Positions 22,111 to 32,950 of a stretch of 50,389 nt of DNA are shown here, piece after piece. The DNA comes from Gnetum montanum (taxonomy: Eukaryota > Streptophyta > Gnetopsida > Gnetales > Gnetaceae): positions 599,678 to 650,066 of the forward strand of contig MNCI01026937.1 in NCBI GenBank assembly GCA_015680685.1. Direction: 5' to 3'. The translations under genes were made by a program, and so were the position numbers. The notes under the pieces were generated by a model. It was not told the origin of the DNA, made no database searches, and worked only from the letters and a program-made list of their open reading frames with translations. Numbering within the stretch: position 1 is the first letter of the stretch; each line of letters begins with the position of its first letter.

Positions 22111-22155
22111 AGTATTTATAGTATTTTTGTATTGCATCGATGGGGCCTTGTCAAT
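22111..22155 (-). promoter_or_regulatory. Internal promoter of element C extra gene, with a U3-like unit
   Basis: The TATA box CTATAAATACT lies at 22111-22121 (minus strand). Just upstream, 22133-22155 reads on the plus strand GCATCGATGGGGCCTTGTCA plus ATG. This resembles the LTR U3 units of the same element, TTGATGGGGCCTTGTTGATG near 31583 and GACGGGGCCTAGTCAATG near 18573. The leader of about 145 nt then leads to the donor at 21966. Confidence 0.6.
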
Positions 22156-23734
22156 GTAGATGTTAATCATTGTTGACTTTTGTTGACTTGGTTAAAACTT
22201 GAAAATTACAAAGAGATTTTGAATGAAATTAGGGACAAATGGAATCCCAAATAGCCACGAACATGATGAACATATGAGAAGAGGATGTTGAAGTCCCAAA
22301 AATCAAGAAAACTAGTTAAAATGATAAAAATGGGATGGAAATGAGAGTTCAAGGAGCATAAGGTGGTGTGCAAAATGGAATATGCAAAAGATAGGATTGT
22401 AACAATGTCAAAGGTAAGGGACTTAACTAACCAACCCAAGAGATATGCAAGTGGGTCCTTCCCATGGTAGGTTCATGCCCTTGTTGCCCTTGCATAACCC
22501 CAACTAAGGAGTCCATGGTTCCTATAGTTGATTAATGGTCATGAAAAATTAACCAACCAAAAAGAATCTATCTAAGAATTCCAACACATCAAACTAAGAC
22601 ATCGAGCATAATAGAGAAATCAACAATGAGGTGAGTTATGGTAGCGTAGATGGATGACTAAGAAGGTGAGATGGAATCCTGAATTGAGGTCATAAGAAGT
22701 CCCTTGTGGAATATGTGTTTAAAATGACCTAAGAAGATCCATCCTTAGTCCAGACCAAAACCAACCTCTTTTAGTAACTTTGCATTGCCACTCTAAGATC
22801 GATCGACCCACTCAAAACACAAAAGTGCTCCTATAAAACAACAACCATTCCAAAAATAGAAGAAAAGAGAAATAGGAAGTGAGAGAGAGAGAGAGGGCCT
22901 TAGTTAGAGGGGACCTTCAGGCATGGATGCATGTCTTTCTAGTCCCATAACTAGTGCTTGTATCCCATTTTTTGCCTAAGGGGTGTGCTTTGAATTCCCA
23001 TCATTTTTTTTGAATTTTTGGATGGGAACCACACCATTCAAAGACTTTATTTGACTTATTAGTGGTTGGAATGGAATGGTAAAAAGTTCATGAAGAACAC
23101 CCAAGCATTCAAGTAAGCAAAAGAGTACAAGGAGTACTGAGTCCCCTTGAAGTCATACCCTTTACAAACCTTTGAATCTTTCCCAATTTCGAAACTACCA
23201 AGGTCACCAATTGATTAGAAGTTTCATTAATGGAAGGGATCTCAAACTCCCAGAACAAGGAAAACCATAGAGTTTATTAGGTGGGCAGATGACATGGACT
23301 CACTGCTTGTTCCATGAAAAATAAACCATGTCATAGTCATTAGACATCAAAATTCAAAAATAGAAACTAGACATTGACAATCACAACATTAAGCACAAAC
23401 CATCATTAGTAAACAACAATAATGGCACTATGTCCTGTAACAATAAAGCACTTTTATTAGCAAAAATAACGAAAAGTCATACTTAAAAAAAATAAAACAA
23501 AACAAAACAAAGGAAAATATATAAGAAATTATAAAATAATTAAGAAAAGTTCAAAGGCACTAATGATGGTGCAAAATTGAAAAAAATTTGAAAATAAAAA
23601 ATTTGTAAAATAAATAACTTGTAAAATCAAAAATGTGAAAAAAAAGAAGTAGAAAAACTAAGAATCCATATGGATCATTAGCATGGATGGCCATCTCCCC
23701 CATGACTAAGTTGGAAGGAGGAGATTTAAAAAAT
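22156..23734 (-). other. Element C spacer between integrase and extra gene
   Basis: No coding potential is visible. Blocks recur in D (31800-32950) and F (47900-49337): one around 22905-22970 (TTAGTTAGAGGGG, then ATGTCTTTCTAG) matches D at 32277-32342 and F near 48470 in reverse orientation. Another near 22430-22520 (GCAAGTGGGTCC) matches D at 31830 and F near 49065. A GAGA run lies at 22880-22893. Confidence 0.6.
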
Positions 23735-25800
23735 GAAACATGGTTGTCCATCCATGGAGGTGGTAGTTACACTAGCTTGTCTTGGCTTTAGGAAAGGTTT
23801 TACTTATTGGATGTTGACCAACTACTTTTTATTTGGGCTTTTAGGTTTGATGAAATACGTTTTTCCATCTACTCCAACAGCGGGTATTCGACAGCAGATC
23901 CTAGATGCAACATTGAGTATTCGACATCGGGGGGTATACGCTGGCCTATAAATATAGTGTATGGGCTCTCAATTTGGCATGAGTTTTGCATCAAATTTTC
24001 ATAGTTTTGTTAATAGAGTAGCCAAATTCTTGTAGTTTTATTTCATAATCTTAGAGAATAGTCAATGAGTTCCCACAGAGTGGATCTGAGTTAATTGTAC
24101 GAAGTCTTATTTGATTGGCAATCTACTTGGACATATTCCATGAGCAGCAATAAGATCGAGATTGATTCTTATTCATTGCAGCACTTTGACTTAGATTAGA
24201 TTTACTTTCCATGCAAATATACTTTTCATGTACTTAGTTAATATTTACATCTTCAAGCATGTTAATTAATTAAGCACATAAGTATGATCACTTCGAGCAT
24301 GCGTATGACTCTTGGTAATCCTAGCAATGCTTAACATTTGGTAACCTAGTAGCATTTTATGTGTTTAGGATGTGCATAGGAAGTGGGATTGAATACTTAT
24401 GTTAGGGTAGTTAATTATTAATTAGCAATTGTTATCATAGAATAATAAAATATAAAATTTAGTTTCAACCTATTATTCATCATAGAATAATAAAATATAA
24501 AATAATAAAAATCATATGCCTCACTCTGGACTAAACCATACGTGAAAAAGCTATTACTAGTCCAAGTGGGAAGACAACGACCTACGATCTAGATGCCACA
24601 ACTAGTCCCATCCACAACATTTGACCAAATCATGCATGAATTCTTGTGATTTGTATGGTTGGGCATAGGGATACCTCGCTGCTCATCAAGGTTTGTAGAT
24701 TAACATGTCCCTAGAGGGAAAGGTTTGGTAAATTATATAAGGTCCCTCCCACAACGTTTGGAATTTTTTCTTCTAGGGTACATGTGTGGGGTTCCAATAA
24801 AGAACCTTATCACCTGGTTGAAATGTTACTTTTCATATTTTGAGGTCACGACATTGATTTTGAATGCCTTGTGCACCTCATTCAAATATAGGAACACCAA
24901 TCGATTTTCATCTAGCACATTTAGGTTGATCAATCTTTCTTTCTGTGCTAGACTTAGGTTAAGATCTAGATCAAATATTGTTGAGAGTGTAGGGAGCTCA
25001 GAATGGATCGAGAGCGTTGGAAGCTTTCCATATACTAACTTGTAGGGAGAGTAGCCAATAGGGAGTTTCTATGTTGAGCGATAGGCCTAGAGAGCATCAT
25101 TGAGTTTGGGGCTCTAATCTCTCCTATATTTGCTTATGGTTCTTGTTAATATCCTTGTGATCTCCTGATTAGTTTCCTCTGCTTGATCGTTGGCTTGGGG
25201 GTGGTAGGGTATTGTTAATTAATGTTCAACCCCCAAGCATTGCATCAATTTTCTAAAAGTGGCACCTATCAAATGAGTTCCATTGTCGGAAATTAGTGCA
25301 TGTGGCATCCCAAACCTATTTACAACATTTTGTTGTATAAATCTAGCATCAGTGAATGATGTACAATTGGTAATGGCTACTACTTCTGCCCATTTTGTGC
25401 AGTAGTTGACTGCTACGATGATATACACCTTTCCATTGGACATGGATGTGATGAAACCCATGAAGTCAACACCCCATATGTCAAAAGGCCCTAGTGGTTG
25501 AATCCATTGTTGAGGATTATAGGTGAATAGTGGGCAAACATCCCACCATCTAATCAACAACGTTCACAAGATCAAACAAACTAGTGGACATCCCTGAAGA
25601 TTATAGGCCAATAGTATCCTCCCATTAGGATTTTTATGGCTATGCATCTCCCTACATAGTGGTCTCCACAAGGCCCTTCGTGAGCATCTTGGAGAATGCT
25701 TAGTTGATGTTCATTAGGGACACACCAACGAATTAGGCCATCAACACACACCTTGTAAAGATGTCCATTGATTTCCACAAAGTATTTGGCTTGATGAAGA
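23735..25800 (-). pseudogene. Element C integrase (broken, split by solo LTR E)
   Basis: Integrase inserts element cDNA into the genome. On the minus strand, starting near 25778, it reads MEINGHLYKVCVDGLIRWCV and HEGPCGDHYVGR (zinc-binding HH part). The catalytic core lies in 25560-25219, with WGVDFMG (first Asp), NRFGMPHALISDNGTHLIGA (second Asp) and, after a stop, [10 protein letters not shown] (Glu). The C-terminal part reaches 24694, is interrupted by solo LTR E, and resumes below 23842 with a block corresponding to PSKRFLVN in D. All three catalytic residues remain, but stops and frame changes make it inactive. Borders are approximate. Confidence 0.82.
23848..24688 (+). mobile_element. 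Solo LTR E, 841 bp, inserted in element C integrase
   Basis: It starts TGATGAAATACG and ends GCTCATCA. The target-site duplication AGGTT is exact at 23843-23847 and 24689-24693. Orientation is plus: a TATA box (CCTATAAATATAG) lies near 23945-23955, followed by the conserved R/U5 motifs. No internal region exists, so it arose by LTR-LTR recombination. The U3 holds a repeated GTATTCGAC word at about 23883 and 23918. Removing it restores the integrase C-terminus of C. Confidence 0.93.
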
Positions 25801-25979
25801 AATTGTTGCTTCTTTCTAAATTCAAGATCTTATGGCATATCTTGAGTGAGAAGATAGGTGAGGATGCCATTGTACCATGTTTTTTCTACAAGTGTTTGGT
25901 CATTTATTGCTCCTATAAAGAGGAGTTCATCTAGACAATGATCCGAGAGCATGCTCTCCTCCTCTTTATTATCCCATCT

Positions 25980-27300
25980 TAGGCAAGAGATATGGTCAAT
26001 GACCACATTCTTGGTCCCTTTTCAATCTACCATTGTGAGATAGAGGCAAGATCATGAGCCATCGTATGATACAAGGTGTCATTGTTGGCTTATTCATGAG
26101 GAAGTGGATTGCACTATGGTCCATGTGTACAAATACTTTGTAGCCAATCATATAGTGCCTAAACTTTTCAAGAGCATATACCACTACCATTAGTTCTTTC
26201 CTTGTGGTGGTGTAATTTAATTATGCTTCTACAATGCTTTAGCTTGCACAGTGGATATAGTATGGATATTTCTATTGATCCAAATACATGAGCATAGCTC
26301 TCAAGGCATAGTTAGATGCATTCGTCATGATGTCAAATGGTTTGAACTAGTTTGGTACCCGTAGAATTGGTGTTTCTATGAGTTTCTCCTTTAATTGTTG
26401 GAATGCTTGTTCACATTCCCTGGTCCAGATCAAAGGTGCATCTTTCTTTGTAAGCTCTACCAATGGTTTTGCAATCTTAGAGAAATTCTCTATGAATTAA
26501 TAGCCAGTGTGTCCAAGAAATGATTGAATGTGTTTAACAATTTCTAGTTGGCGGGTTATTCCTTGGATGATCCTTATTTTCTTAGGATCTATCTCAATCC
26601 CTTTTTAAGTGATTTTATGACCCATTACAATGCCTTCTTAGTCTATGAGGTGGCTCTTTTGCTAGTTGAGTCACATATTTGTTTCCACACATCTTTTTAG
26701 TACTTGTTCAAGAAGGTTCAAGGTTTGCTCAAACATAGCTCCATAGGTTGAGAAGTCATCCATGAAGACTTCTACACCACTACCAATCTGCTATTAGAAG
26801 ATGCTAAGGACTAAGTGTTGAAATGTTGCAGGGGAATTGCATAGACCAAATGGCATCTTACAATATGCAAAAGTTTCTCAGGGACTTGTGAATGTTGTCT
26901 TGGGCTAATTTTTTGGTGTGATTTGGATTTGGTTATAGCCACTATAACCATCCAAGAAGCTATAATAACAATTCTCAGAGATAGTATCCAACACTTGGTC
27001 CACAAATAACAATGGAAAATGATCTTTAAATGTTTCCATGTTCAATAGCTTGAAGGTGATGTAGACTTACCACTTGCCACCTTTCTTTGGCATGATTACT
27101 AGTGGGCTAACCCACTCACTATCCATGATGGGATAGATAAACCTCACCTTGAGGATTTGCTCTATTTCCTCCTTGATGATCTACTTCAACTTGGGGTTAA
27201 GCCATTTCTATAGTTTCTTTCTTCGCTTCATGGCTAGGTTGGTGTAGGTGCAATGTTGGCATATCCTTGGATCAATTCTTGCCAGTTCAAAATATGATCA
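25980..27300 (-). pseudogene. Element C reverse transcriptase and RNase H (broken)
   Basis: RT and RNase H turn element RNA into DNA. On the minus strand the order is DSEWVSPLVIMPKKGGKW, HFPLLFVDQVLDTI, YYSFLDGYSGYNQIQI, MPFGLCNSPATFQ and VFMDDFSTYG (about 26745-26776, catalytic FMDD intact). The connection domain follows with IQGITRQLEIVKHIQSFLGH, then RNase H: LNYTTTRKELMVVVYALEKF and VHMDHSAIHFLMNKP (26190-25996 is open). Several TAG, TGA and TAA stops interrupt it. The PLPFIDQ-LD and GYSGYNQI motifs and the absence of a second RNase H before integrase favour the Athila side of the OTA clade. Confidence 0.85.
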
Positions 27301-27399
27301 AGAAAAGGCATTATTTAAGAATGCATACTCCATGTTGGTTGGTAGAGTTTTCAATTCTATGGGCTCTTGCTTGAAGTTATCAAGGATTTCCAACTCTCC

Positions 27400-28110
27400 C
27401 TAATAGGTGTCATCATTTTCATCATCAAAGAGTTGGTGATGAACTTGTTCAAGTTCATCCATGCCTTCAACATAAGCACATGTCAATTGGTTCCATGCAT
27501 AATGTGCTACTTTCTGAGTCAGCTATTAGCCACTAGGTTCCCCTCTATTTTTTGGTTGCTATGTATAGACATTGTTGAATATCTATTTCTTGTGCACACT
27601 AATTGCATGCTTTGATGTATGTACTTTTGGTGGACCAAATCTTTTGCACACAATTGCACCTATTATCACTATACGTGATGCATGGAATATGCTTCTTCTC
27701 CAGCTATCCAAATTTATTTTTCTTGGAGATTTTCAAGGAGAGGTCCCTTATGCCCATTCATGCATTGACTATGCTTAACCAAGCTCTTCCCATAATGATG
27801 GGAAAGTCAGCTTTGCAATTCTCAATCTTGATCACTAGAAAATCAACAAGATAGGACCACCCACAAACTATGATCATACTGTCCTCTACTAACCCCAAAG
27901 GGATAGTAATTGATTGGTCTACCAATTCCAAATGAATGTTGCTCTTCTTGAGAGGTGGTAGGTTCCAGGCTTTGTACATGTCATGGGAGATGAGGTTGAC
28001 ACTGGAACCAGAATTAAGAAGAGCCTTACATGGCTCATGTCTAGTGATTTGTAGGTAAATGAGTGGACTTATTGGGTCATATTGTTTCATGGGAAGATGA
28101 CCAGCCTTGA
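27400..28110 (-). pseudogene. Element C protease (broken, NSG)
   Basis: The open part 28090-27758 reads LIYLQITRHEPCKALLNSGS, then SVNLISHDMYKAWNLPPLKK and IIMGRAWLSIVNA. The catalytic aspartate of the DSG loop is replaced by Asn, so protease activity would be lost. Downstream, the linker to RT is degraded. Confidence 0.8.
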
Positions 28111-28819
28111 TCTAATTAGAAACAACATGAGTTAGCATCACAGTGCAAATTCGAGGCAACATTTGATTTGAAGGGCACTTGAAGATGTTAGATGTAGAGG
28201 ATGAGGGCATTGGAAATGCAAGGTGACTAGCTAGATGAGGTTGTGAGGGTTTAGGAGGACTATTGGATCAAAAAAAGGTCATTTCCTAGATTAATTTTCC
28301 AAACCACATGATTGGAAGGCCAGATGTAAATGTATAGCTCTCCTGGCATTTTGTTGCAGTGGCTGTGGAGGGATTTCACCCGGCATGGATGGAGTAAGAG
28401 GTAACTAAGTAGAGGGAAGAGGGACATGTGCAGATGGATGTGGAGGGTGGTATGGATATGGGTTTTCTCCTTGAGTAGATGGTGAGTGTGTTCGGTGGTA
28501 CTTTGGAGGGTAATAGTGATGCTGAAATGAGGTGTGGTTTGCAAAACTTCTTGGAGAGATGGGTTGCTGAATGTAGTACCCATATGAATCTAGTTGCTTG
28601 TAACGATATTGCTACCTTGGTGATGACATTCCCAATAATTATGGTTGATGCCACTGCTGGCATTATTCATATCATTATGGTGGAGCTCCACTTGGGTAGT
28701 AAGCTTGTTGTTGTTGGTGGAACTATCTTAGATTGCCTTGAGGATAAGGTAATTGTTTGGATGCTTGCCTACATGCTAGTTGAGGATTTGATGCATACAC
28801 CCTAGACTCTTGTAAGTGT

Positions 28820-30608
28820 GACACCATAGGGCAACATCCCTTTGGATGTTCCTATTGAGAAATGTCACAACCAACATCATCTTCGAAGTTTGTCTCCATA
28901 ACTTCCTCTACAGTAGTAGCTTTGCCCTTACCTCTTTGGTAGGCACATTTAGATTTTTTTCAATTCCTATGATTACGATCACTATTTTACTCTTTAGATT
29001 CTTTAGCAATCTTCATAGTAGTTTAGAATTTTTCATCGAAAGACTCCCATAATTTATCAACATTTGTCAAAATATCAGAAATAGATTTTTGGATGGGTAA
29101 GGTTTTTCTATTCACCAGTTCATCGAGTGATGACTCCTCCTCATCACAAAATCAAACCTTTCATTTCCTAATGGAAGGGTGCCTATTATACTCTTTCGTA
29201 CTTTCCCTTTTTTAGAACTCACCTTATTATTTTTCTACTTACTCTATCAACCTTTGGATCTTATGAGCTCTTAGTTCAGACAATCTCCTTTGGACATACA
29301 CCCCAATAGTTCTTCTAGTTTTTGCTTTGAGCCCATTTATGATGTGGCAAAGTTGTTCCCTTTGAGAATAACCATGGCTAGGGTATCAATGTAAGAGTGA
29401 ATAATATCTACCCATAGAAGCATCTAAGGGTTCATGTGTTTCTTATTTTGATCCTTGGATCTACCTCCTTAGATTAGACACTCTAGAGTACGTTTGATAT
29501 TTGTCATTGAATGGCTCCAATATGGTACTCCATCAGCAGATAGAGTCTAGCTCTAAGGACCAATACTAGCTTTTAGCTTCCTTGATGAGTGTCCTAGGGA
29601 AGAGCTTTAGTTTCTACCATTCATTTTCTATGTTCTATAATGCATAGGCATCATGGAAAGCTTATAGATGTGTCTATGGATCAAAGTTGTATCCCCTTCA
29701 AATCCTAGAATATTATTCATGTCTAAGTGCTTGATTCGACTATCTTTTATATGTCTGGTTGGAATTTTAACTACCTCTACAATGTTAAGCATAATTATAG
29801 TTGCCAAAAAAAGTTCCTCATAATGATTGTGTTGATGATGTCGATGATGATTCTTGCCACCTATGCATTCTTGATGGCCTTGATGGTCATTGTTGTCTTG
29901 TTGATAATCCTCATCACGATTATTTTGATGGTGGCTTATATGAGAACTGATAGATGAAGAGGAATGTTTGAAATTGGATGAAGAGGATGGAGAGGAAGGT
30001 GAACTACCACCACCACTACAATGTCCACCACCATGATTTTTCTCATTACGATCACCATCCCTAGATCCCTTACTATTGTGATGTTTTCCTAAGTCCCTAC
30101 CTTGATTATCACTTTTTCCTAAACTTGTTTTATGAATAGTTGACCATAGGTTCAAGGTCACACCCTCATTACCAATAATAAGGGGTGGAGAATCTTCATG
30201 TTGAGAACCTTTAAAGGGAGGATCCTCATTGTCATCTTGATCTAGTAGGAATAAGGGATTAATAAAATGTTTTCCCTTTGTAGCCTCATGGTGCTTCTCC
30301 TCATGCCGATCTCGTTTACATTGTGTTTCAATGGGATGGTAGTCCCAAGTGTCATAAACATTCACAATGTATTCCTCATGAAAATCTGAGATGCCCAACT
30401 TTTTAAGGGTTTGAAACATCATCATGGGCATAGATTGATTGAGGGGCAAGATGATGTTACCCTCCATATCATGGCATCATATCTATTCATCCTAATGTAG
30501 GATGAAGGTGAAGTCCAGTACATACTCATCTAGATGAGTATATACCACTTTGCACTCTTGTGGAACCAATAGTTTAACCTATTTGCACCTATGAGAAGAA
30601 GAAGACAT
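28820..30608 (-). pseudogene. Element C gag (broken)
   Basis: It begins ATGTCTTCTTCTTCTC at 30608, matching the gag start of A. The N-terminal part has VVYTHLDEYVLDFTFILH. The open stretch 30467-29628 (279 codons) includes MEGNIILPLNQSMPMM, then a long Asp/Asn/His/Ser/Gly-rich region (about 30130-29800), then IPTRHIKDSRIKHLDMNN. A frameshift follows at the FEGG-YN site, and the capsid domain continues in decayed form to about 29220. The nucleocapsid motif at 28832-28870 reads C-D-I-S-Q-stop-E-H-P-K-G-C-C: its second Cys has become Ser and its Tyr a stop, but the spacing is kept. Confidence 0.82.
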
Positions 30609-30742
30609 TTTGCAATATGAAATAAAACATCATTATGCTTTTATAATTCTATGTATAGCAGGAATGATATTGACCTTGAGGTTTGTACAACAATATTAAT
30701 GGTATTCACTAAACCTAAATAGTGCACATTTCAATAAACAAA

Positions 30743-30761
30743 GTCCTTAGCAATGATGTCA
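30743..30761 (-). promoter_or_regulatory. Element C primer binding site
   Basis: On the minus strand this reads TGACATCATTGCTAAGGAC one base after the LTR. It differs from the site in A only by transitions (G to A, C to T). This identifies 30763-31788 as the 5' LTR. Confidence 0.75.
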
Positions 30762-30762
30762 A

Positions 30763-31788
30763 TGATGAGTAGTGAGGTACCCTTATGCCCAACCATATGA
30801 ATCATAGAGCATTCATGCATGATCCAGTCGAATTCCATGGACTTTATAGTTTTTGATGCACTAGTCTTCTAAGAAGTGAATCTTGCCTTAAGGTCATTCG
30901 TTGTCTTCCCAATTACACTTATGATATAAACTGGTATGGTTAAGTGTAATTGAGACATTTTCTCGTTATCATTTTGTATTTTATGATTTTGGTGTTTAAA
31001 GAGAGATAAAGTAATTGGATTAACTAATTTAATTTAACTAATTAACTAGTATCTAAGTAGTCCTAACATAAGCATTCAGTCCCACTTTCCTTCTATCCAC
31101 TACTAGGTTACCAAGCACTACACTACTGGGTGTACCAAGTAATAACACTACTAGGATTACCAAGAAAATACATGTTACACTCAAGGCGCTCATACTTATG
31201 TATTAAATCTATCTAGCTTATCTTGCTCAATTATCTTAATTATCTTAATTACTAGAAAACATTGAATAAGTAATTGAAAATATTAAATGCATAAATGAAA
31301 TATTTAATCTATCCATAATGCTACAAGGTTTATCAGAAAGCTCATTTTTATTGCTACACAAACTGTCATGCTCAGGTACAATAATGCTCAAATAAAGATC
31401 CATACACTCAATGACTTCTGCTATGGGCACTTTAGAAAATATTCTAACTCTCAAATGGAAAAACTACAAGAGCTCTACTACTACAACAACAAGACATGCC
31501 ATAAATGCAACTAGTGAGCACATATTTATAGACTAGGATAGGCCCCTACATCAACAGGGCCACATCGACGTAATTAACTACGTTGATGGGGCCTTGTTGA
31601 TGAGGCCTAGTCAATGGGGCCACATTGACACAAATGACTACGTCAACAGGGCCATGTAGAATCAATTGACTATGTTGATAGGGCCTCATCGATGAGGCTT
31701 AGTCAATAGGGCCACATTGATGCAAATGACTGCGTGGATAGGGCCTCATCGATAGGGCCCAATCGACATGACAAACCAAAACTCATCA
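30763..31788 (-). repeat. Element C 5' LTR, 1026 bp
   Basis: The LTR is bounded by TGATGAG (30763) and CTCATCA (31788), followed by CAAGG. It is 189 bp longer than its 3' partner, and the difference lies in the repeat array of the U3 (31545-31775). The TATA box on the minus strand lies near 31524-31533. The R region has the AATAAA-type signal shared with other copies. Confidence 0.92.
31545..31775 (-). repeat. U3 repeat array of element C 5' LTR
   Basis: The word GGGCC flanked by CATCGAT/GTCAA/GTTGAT variants recurs about eight times at roughly 30-bp steps (for example at 31556, 31587, 31616, 31648, 31680, 31708, 31740, 31755). Larger units (GGGCCACATYGA) start near 31557, 31617 and 31709. 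The 3' LTR of the same element has far fewer units. Confidence 0.75.
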
Positions 31789-32950
31789 CAAGGGATAGGA
31801 AAGTTAGCCATCCAAGCTAAAGAGTATGCAAGTGGATCCTTTCCATATCAAGTTCATGTCCTTAATTCCCATGCATGCCCACATACCAAGGAGTCCATGG
31901 ATCCCAAGTATGATCAATGGCTATGGATTATTTAAAATCAAATCACTAAAGATACTACCAAAGAATTGAAACACATCCAGTTGGACACATTGATTAAACA
32001 TGCCAATAGGTAGTGAGATGAAAAATGTATTGAAGGGATGAGAAGAGAGAGAATGGAATAGAGTTTCTTATGTTAGTCACAAGAAGTCCTTGTGGAGTTT
32101 GTGATTAAGGTGATCTTGGGAACATCACATCCTTAGTTGAAATCAAGACCATCATCTTCTAGTGGCTTTGCATTAGCACTTTGAGATCATTCAACCCCCT
32201 AGATCTCATGGACACCATAATGATCACCCACCATTCCAAATAGAGATGAAAAGAGAAGCATGAAGTGAAGAGGGCCTTAGTTAGAGGGGTGTCTTCAAGT
32301 ATGGGTAACATGTCTTTCCAACCCCATAACCAATGCTTGTAGCCCATTATTTTATCTAAGGAGTGTATTTTAAATTCCCATGTTTTTTAATGGAACCACA
32401 CTATGCAAAGACATTACTTCCTATTATTGATCGATTGTAGGAATGATGAGGAATCATTAAGAATACCCATAAAACTCTAGATGATTGGCGAGCATAAAAG
32501 GTGATAAATTCCCTTGAAGCCACATCCTTACCAAGTCCACTTGATTCATTCTAAGCTTGGGAGCATGAAAATCATGAGTTCATTCAAAATTTTTATTAAA
32601 AAGAACCTCATGCTTCTAGAAAAAAATAACCACCATGGAGTTTTGAGCAAAATGGATGAATGTTGTGAGCTCAGTGCCCAGTACCATGTGAAAACCAATG
32701 TCCCATTAATTAATGTCAAAATTCAATGATTAAATCTAGTCATTAAGCAATCAATGTAAATAATAGAATTCAATTAATCCAATAGTAATTACATTCAACA
32801 TCAAATTCCTAATGGTAATAAAGAAGAAAAAGATATTTAAGATAATTTAAATAAAGTAAAATATAAAATAAATTGTAAAATATTCAAGAAAATGGAAAAC
32901 ATATGAAAAATGTTGTAAAAAAAAGTTGAAAAACTAAGAAGCCACTTCGT
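31789..32950 (-). other. Element D spacer between integrase and extra gene (right part)
   Basis: This is noncoding DNA homologous to the spacer of C. It includes TTAGTTAGAGGGG near 32279 and GTAACATGTCTTTCCAA near 32306. It starts with CAAGG, the right copy of the duplication made by C. Confidence 0.65.

Larger units (their letters stand above)
17774..31788 (-). mobile_element. Element C: complete gypsy/Athila-like element nested in D
   Basis: The target-site duplication is CAAGG at 17769-17773 and 31789-31793. On the minus strand the order is 5' LTR (30763-31788), primer site (30743-30761), gag, protease, RT, RNase H, integrase, spacer, extra gene (18846-21674), polypurine tract and 3' LTR (17774-18610). 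Total length is 14015 bp, or 13169 bp after removing the solo LTR E and its duplicated AGGTT, nearly equal to D. It retains FMDD in RT and the WGVDFMG and SDNG integrase aspartates, but the protease is NSG and many stops break the frames. C inserted into an already resident D in the same orientation. Confidence 0.92.
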
